From positions 434,001 through 498,000 of the forward strand of contig NZ_JACDXW010000002.1 of assembly GCF_020539505.1 (NCBI RefSeq): DNA of 64,000 nt, written 5' to 3'. Shown here in pieces: positions 60,725 through 64,000 of the stretch (its first letter is position 1; each line of letters begins with the position of its first letter). This DNA comes from Mesopusillimonas faecipullorum (GTDB taxonomy: Bacteria; Pseudomonadota; Gammaproteobacteria; Burkholderiales; Burkholderiaceae_B). Made by a program: the position numbers and the translations under genes. The notes below the pieces were generated by a model. That model did no database searches and was not told the origin of the DNA. It saw only the letters and a program-made list of their open reading frames with translations.

Positions 60725-61143
60725 GGTTTTCCCTTTATTAAGTGTCGCGAATGGCAGAAATCATGGCCTATGAAACTGCACTCGCTTTGCTTAAGAATGC
60801 TGATCAGCCTGTAATTCATGCTAGAGACTGAGGAAAGCAGTGTCAAACCCGAATATAAGTTTTTGTAAATTATGTTTTGTGCTGATTCTCGTGGTTTTCA
60901 CTAGGCTATTTCAGCCAAGCAGCGCCAATATCGAAGTTACAAATTGGCAGGCCTTTAACCAGATCACTGCAGTCAATGCGAGATGGAAAAGAAAAAGGCA
61001 CTTAGATTGCTCTAGGTGTAGTGCGGTAGGTAGCAAGCTCTTTTTGCTTGGCTAAGACTCTCTTAGGCTACCGCTTGAGTTGGCAAATGGGCAGAAAAAA
61101 AGCACTTAAGTTTCCTTAAGTGCTTGATTTCTTTAGCAATGAA
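60725..61143. other. Intergenic region between csbD and tRNA-Val
   Basis: 419 bp with no supported gene. A GTG-started frame at 60840 (71 codons) has little to support it. The notable content is the tRNA terminator at 61095-61124. The csbD promoter is expected near 60725-60800. Confidence 0.5.
61095..61124 (-). terminator. Terminator of the tRNA-Val transcript
   Basis: Perfect 10-bp arms AGCACTTAAG/CTTAAGTGCT (61101-61110 and 61115-61124) with a 4-nt loop. On the minus strand a run of at least six Ts follows. It lies 19 bp after the tRNA. Confidence 0.85.
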
Positions 61144-61219
61144 TGGTGGGTGCTACAGGGGTCGAACCTGTGACCTACGCCTTGTAAGGGCGCCGCTCTA
61201 CCAGCTGAGCTAAGCACCC
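61144..61219 (-). tRNA. tRNA-Val (anticodon UAC)
   Basis: A 76-nt cloverleaf on the minus strand starting GGGTGCT, with AGCTCAGCTGGTAGAGC as D arm, anticodon loop CTTACAA (UAC at its centre) and T arm with GTTCGAA. The acceptor closes with AGCACCC, then A and an encoded CCA at the 3' end (61144-61146). It decodes GUA and related valine codons. Confidence 0.96.
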
Positions 61220-61343
61220 CTGTTTTTGCAGCAAACTATTTTTGCTGCGGGGCCGACTCATTGCAAAAGCGAAGCGAATTATAGCGTACCGCTGCCTGCA
61301 GGGCAAACGAGCAGTGCAAAAGCTGCCCGTTTGCACGCCTGAA

Positions 61344-61616
61344 TCAGTTGACGGCGTCTTTCAGGGCTTTGCCGGGACGGAACTTGGGCACGCGCGCCTT
61401 CTTGATCTTGATAGCTTCGCCCGTGCGCGGGTTACGACCCGTGCGAGCAGCGCGCTCGGACACGGCGAAGGTACCGAAACCAACCAGCGTAACTGTGCCT
61501 TTCTTTTTGAGCGTAGTCTTGACCGCGCCAATGAACGCATCAAGCGCCCGGCCGGCGTCTGCCTTGGACAGATCAGCCTTGGTGGAGATGTGTTCGATGA
61601 GCTCTGTTTTGTTCAT
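61344..61616 (-). CDS. hupB: DNA-binding protein HU
   Basis: A 90-residue HU-type histone-like protein with [21 protein letters not shown] at the N-terminus, [17 protein letters not shown] in the beta-arm region (RNPRTG) and [21 protein letters not shown] at the end. It packages and bends DNA. The terminal VN rather than the longer tail of IHF supports HU. It lies downstream of the tRNA region as a separate unit. Confidence 0.94.
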   Translation of the reverse strand: MNKTELIEHISTKADLSKADAGRALDAFIGAVKTTLKKKGTVTLVGFGTFAVSERAARTGRNPRTGEAIKIKKARVPKFRPGKALKDAVN

Positions 61617-61884
61617 TTAAGAATCACCCCTGAAGATAATTTTTTACCAAGCGTGGGAGAACGCTTGGCACCAAAAAAAACACAGCACCCGGATGGTGCT
61701 GGTGCTGCTGCCAGACAGAAAACTCTAAGGATTGCTTCGTCTGCTGGCAACCTGAAGATGGCGCCAAAGATGCCATCCGGTTAAGGCGTATTAAGCCTTT
61801 GAAAACATACAGTGTCAAGCAAAAAACGCTGAAAACCCGCACCAACACTGCCTTTCAGGAAAAAAACGTTTTAGGAATTGTAAA
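61617..61884. other. Intergenic region between HU and the PLP-enzyme gene
   Basis: 268 bp. The part next to HU should hold the HU promoter. A minus-strand terminator for the PLP gene is seen at 61673-61702, and an additional 8-bp stem (61647-61654 with 61661-61668) is present with no T-run. No gene was recognised. Confidence 0.5.
61673..61702 (-). terminator. Terminator after the cystathionine synthase-like gene
   Basis: A stem of about 7 bp (CAGCACC/GGTGCTG on the minus strand) is followed by a run of eight Ts. It lies about 180 bp after the stop, so transcription may extend well past the gene. Confidence 0.6.
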
Positions 61885-63123
61885 TCAGCCTGCCTTTTCC
61901 AAAGCCTGGGCAAAGTCACCGATAAGATCAGCTATGTCTTCTATGCCCACCGAAACACGCAGTAAACCATCTGCAATTCCCATTAACGCCCGACGCTCCG
62001 GCCCCATCTCGTGATAGATGGTGTGCGCCACGGGTAACACCAAAGTACGTGTATCACCCAAGTGCGTGGCGAGCACAAACACTTTCAAATGGTTCAAAAA
62101 GTCGAAAACATCGATGGAAGGCGCTAACTCTATCGCCACTAACGCACCATGATGATTGCCAAAAAACTGCTGGGAACGCTTATGCTGCGGATGAGTGGGC
62201 AATCCTGGATAGTGCACACGTGCCACTTTAGGATGCGAACTGAGTGTGCGCGCCAGCGCCATCGCATTCGTGCAAGAACGCTCCATGCGCAAAGCCAATG
62301 TTTCCGCACCGACCGCTATGCGGTGCGCCGCATCGGACGAGAGCGTCCCCCCCATATCACGCAAGCCTTTCTTTTTGATCTGCGTGAGCCCCCAAGAGGT
62401 CGGGTTGCCGTTGCGATAGACATCGGCAATATTAGGGTACTGCTGCCAATCGTATAAGCCGGTCTCGGTCACCATCCCACCTAAGGCATGGCCATGTCCG
62501 CCTATATACTTTGACAGCGAGTTCATCACCAAAGAAGCGCCCATCTTTTTGCCTTGGCAAAGCCAAGGCGTGGTCAGCGTATTGTCGATGACATAGACTA
62601 AGTTTTCTTCGTTACACCAACGGCCAATGTTTTGCATGTCGGCAATTTGCGTACCGGGATTGGCGATGGTTTCCACGAAAACCATGCGTGTGTTGGCTTG
62701 CTTGGCCGCCTTCACCTGCTCTACGTCGGTCGCATCGACCAAAGTTACCTCTACCCCTAAGCCTGCCAGTGTCATCAGCAAGCTATTGGTATTACCAAAA
62801 ATAAACTGACTGGCAATCAGGTGGTCACCCTGCTTCAACAGCGTGAAAAAAATAGCCGTCAACGCCGCCATACCGGTGGCGAAGCTGACAGAAGCCAGGC
62901 CGCCTTCCATAGCAGTCACCTTGGTTTCCAGCGCCGCCGTCGTAGGGGTGCCTTGGCGCGCATAGGTAAAGCCCGACTTGCCTTGAAAAACCGCCGCCAA
63001 CTCTCGCGCGTCATTAAACGCATATTCGGAAGACGGATGCAGGGGTTTATGTATAGCCCCATGCTCTATGCCTGCACGACGATCAGAGTGGACAATAGCG
63101 GTGGTAAAACCTTGGTCTGACAT
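61885..63123 (-). CDS. Trans-sulfuration PLP enzyme (cystathionine gamma-synthase/sulfhydrylase type)
   Basis: A 412-residue fold-type I PLP enzyme. The Schiff-base lysine is in SLSKYIGGHG, and TYARQGTPTTAALE, ATGMAALTAIF and VFVETIANP are family motifs. It could be O-acetyl- or O-succinylhomoserine sulfhydrylase, cystathionine gamma-synthase or methionine gamma-lyase; motifs alone do not separate them. The start at 63123 (MSDQGFTTAIVH) is chosen because the longer frame (63231) begins inside rlmB, which ends at 63170. It is probably co-transcribed with rlmB. Confidence 0.85.
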   Translation of the reverse strand: MSDQGFTTAIVHSDRRAGIEHGAIHKPLHPSSEYAFNDARELAAVFQGKSGFTYARQGTPTTAALETKVTAMEGGLASVSFATGMAALTAIFFTLLKQGDHLIASQFIFGNTNSLLMTLAGLGVEVTLVDATDVEQVKAAKQANTRMVFVETIANPGTQIADMQNIGRWCNEENLVYVIDNTLTTPWLCQGKKMGASLVMNSLSKYIGGHGHALGGMVTETGLYDWQQYPNIADVYRNGNPTSWGLTQIKKKGLRDMGGTLSSDAAHRIAVGAETLALRMERSCTNAMALARTLSSHPKVARVHYPGLPTHPQHKRSQQFFGNHHGALVAIELAPSIDVFDFLNHLKVFVLATHLGDTRTLVLPVAHTIYHEMGPERRALMGIADGLLRVSVGIEDIADLIGDFAQALEKAG

Positions 63124-63169
63124 GATTAGCCCTGAGAGATGGCTGGAATGTGAAGGAACAAAAGGCGTC

Positions 63170-63919
63170 TTAGGCTGATTGACGTTGACGCACGGTTTCG
63201 TACAGGCAAATGGCACTGGCCACACTGACATTCAGGCTTTCCACAGCCCCTAACATGGGCAAGCGCACAAGCTCATCACAGGTTTCCCGAGTCAGGCGGC
63301 GCATACCTTCGCCCTCGGCCCCCATTACCCAGGCCATGGGGCGACGCGCCTGCACTTGGTATAGGTCTCCGGAAGCCTGATCATCGGTACCCACCACCCA
63401 CACATCGCGTGTTTTCAAGTGGCGCATGGTACGTGCCAGATTGGTGACCATAAGATAAGGAACAGTTTCGGCAGCGCCGCAGGCCACACGCTGCACCGTG
63501 GCATTCAAGCCCACGGCACGATCGCGCGGTGCAATCACGGCATGCACCCCTGCTGCATCCGCAGTACGCAGGCAAGCCCCCAGATTGTGAGGGTCAGTGA
63601 CGCCATCTAACAGCAGCAGAAATGGCGCTGTGCCTTGTGCTTCGAGCGTATCGAGAATTTCGTCAAGATCGTTGGCCAATTCATTAGCTTGCGCCAATGC
63701 CACCACACCTTGGTGACGTGTGCCGCGAGCCAAACCGTCGAGACGTTCGGCAGGCACCGCAGAGCATTTCAGCCCTGCCGCTTCAGCCTGCGACATGAGC
63801 CCCGCCATGCGCTTGTCTTGGCGGCTGGCATCTATATAAATTTGCTGAATGGTACTGGGTGCATGGCGCAGACGCGCGGTGACAGCGTGAAACCCAGCCA
63901 ATATTTGCTGCGAGGACAT
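63170..63919 (-). CDS. rlmB: 23S rRNA (guanosine-2'-O-) methyltransferase RlmB
   Basis: A 249-residue SpoU-type methyltransferase. An N-terminal SpoU substrate-binding domain is followed by a SPOUT fold with [38 protein letters not shown] and [22 protein letters not shown], the three SPOUT motifs. In E. coli it methylates G2251 of 23S rRNA. The ribosome site (AAGG) is near the ATG. An rnr gene usually precedes it; that would be outside the window to the right. Confidence 0.93.
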   Translation of the reverse strand: MSSQQILAGFHAVTARLRHAPSTIQQIYIDASRQDKRMAGLMSQAEAAGLKCSAVPAERLDGLARGTRHQGVVALAQANELANDLDEILDTLEAQGTAPFLLLLDGVTDPHNLGACLRTADAAGVHAVIAPRDRAVGLNATVQRVACGAAETVPYLMVTNLARTMRHLKTRDVWVVGTDDQASGDLYQVQARRPMAWVMGAEGEGMRRLTRETCDELVRLPMLGAVESLNVSVASAICLYETVRQRQSA

Positions 63920-63943
63920 GAGCTACCTTTTACGTATTCATCT

Positions 63944-63965
63944 GGGTGGAAATACGCTTCCACCC
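63944..63965. repeat. Stem-loop upstream of rlmB
   Basis: Arms GGGTGGAA and TTCCACCC (63944-63951, 63958-63965) are perfectly complementary with a 6-nt loop. No T-run follows on either strand. It may be the end of the transcript of an upstream gene or a leader structure of rlmB. Confidence 0.35.
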
Positions 63966-64000
63966 GCTGCTCGCATTCTACTCCTACAGGCAATCAGCGC

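Noticed and set aside
60840-61055. 71-codon GTG-started frame upstream of tRNA-Val
   Set aside because: It has no clear ribosome site, no recognisable domain and lies in an AT-rich intergenic stretch.
63124-63231. Longer start for the PLP enzyme
   Set aside because: The extra residues overlap the end of rlmB and are not like any family N-terminus.

Overview
The window looks like a chromosomal segment of a betaproteobacterium in the Burkholderiales, most likely an Alcaligenaceae relative of Bordetella, Achromobacter or Pusillimonas. The clues are protein resemblance and gene style: a 1,348-residue single-chain PurL, a PyrB with an N-terminal extension, a YbiT-type ABC-F protein, a Tad locus and a wbp/wlb-type O-antigen locus. 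No phage, transposase, CRISPR array or rRNA operon was seen. One tRNA gene (Val, UAC) is present. Species cannot be assigned from the sequence alone.

Layout. 1-16.3 kb is housekeeping and transport: the end of a ParB-like protein gene, ybiT, a histidine-rich LD-carboxypeptidase, two MFS transporters, an HAD phosphatase followed by tRNA adenosine deaminase tadA, the NAD(P)HX repair enzyme nnrDE, a cidA/lrgA-cidB/lrgB pair, a pirin, purL and greB. 16.4-26.1 kb is a compact Tad (Flp pilus) operon read leftwards: pilin, TadG-like, TadE-like, an unknown, CpaB, secretin CpaC, an FHA-fused TadA/CpaF ATPase, TadB, TadC and a DUF192 gene. A perfect 44-bp direct repeat precedes both the pilin gene and the TadG-like gene. 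26.1-31.4 kb holds pyrB (helix-turn-helix-like N-terminus, with a near-perfect palindrome just upstream), a leuA split by one in-frame TGA, an AraC-family regulator, a lipoprotein with a SecDF-head-like segment and an unlisted 43-residue membrane protein. 31.4-39.6 kb is pbpC plus a giant alpha-2-macroglobulin gene.

39.8-58.2 kb is a 16-gene O-antigen locus on the minus strand. Read in its own direction it is wbpB, an O-acyltransferase, wbpD, wbpE, wzx, hisH, hisF, wzy, wbpG, wbpH, wbpI, an unusual glutaminase-amidotransferase fusion, a GT4, an epimerase, a monotopic phosphosugar transferase and wbpM. This nearly matches the P. aeruginosa O5 order as I remember it, but wbpA is absent. It should make a 2,3-diamino uronic acid, turn one N-acyl group into an acetamidino group using HisH/HisF-derived ammonia, and carry out a second amidation with the self-contained fusion enzyme. 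HisF has Leu where the histidine-pathway enzyme has catalytic Asp11, so it is a specialised paralogue. 58.2-64 kb contains an FMN-dependent lactate dehydrogenase, a stress trio (BON protein, unlisted 53-residue DUF1328 protein, CsbD), tRNA-Val, HU, a PLP sulfhydrylase/cystathionine synthase and rlmB.

The most novel-looking items are the fused glutaminase/N-acetyl-sugar amidotransferase beside a complete WbpG-HisH-HisF set, the duplicated 44-bp element in the Tad operon, the possible PyrB autoregulatory palindrome, the leuA TGA and the 8-bp tandem repeat upstream of the O-antigen operon. All functions are inferred from sequence motifs read by eye; no database search was run.
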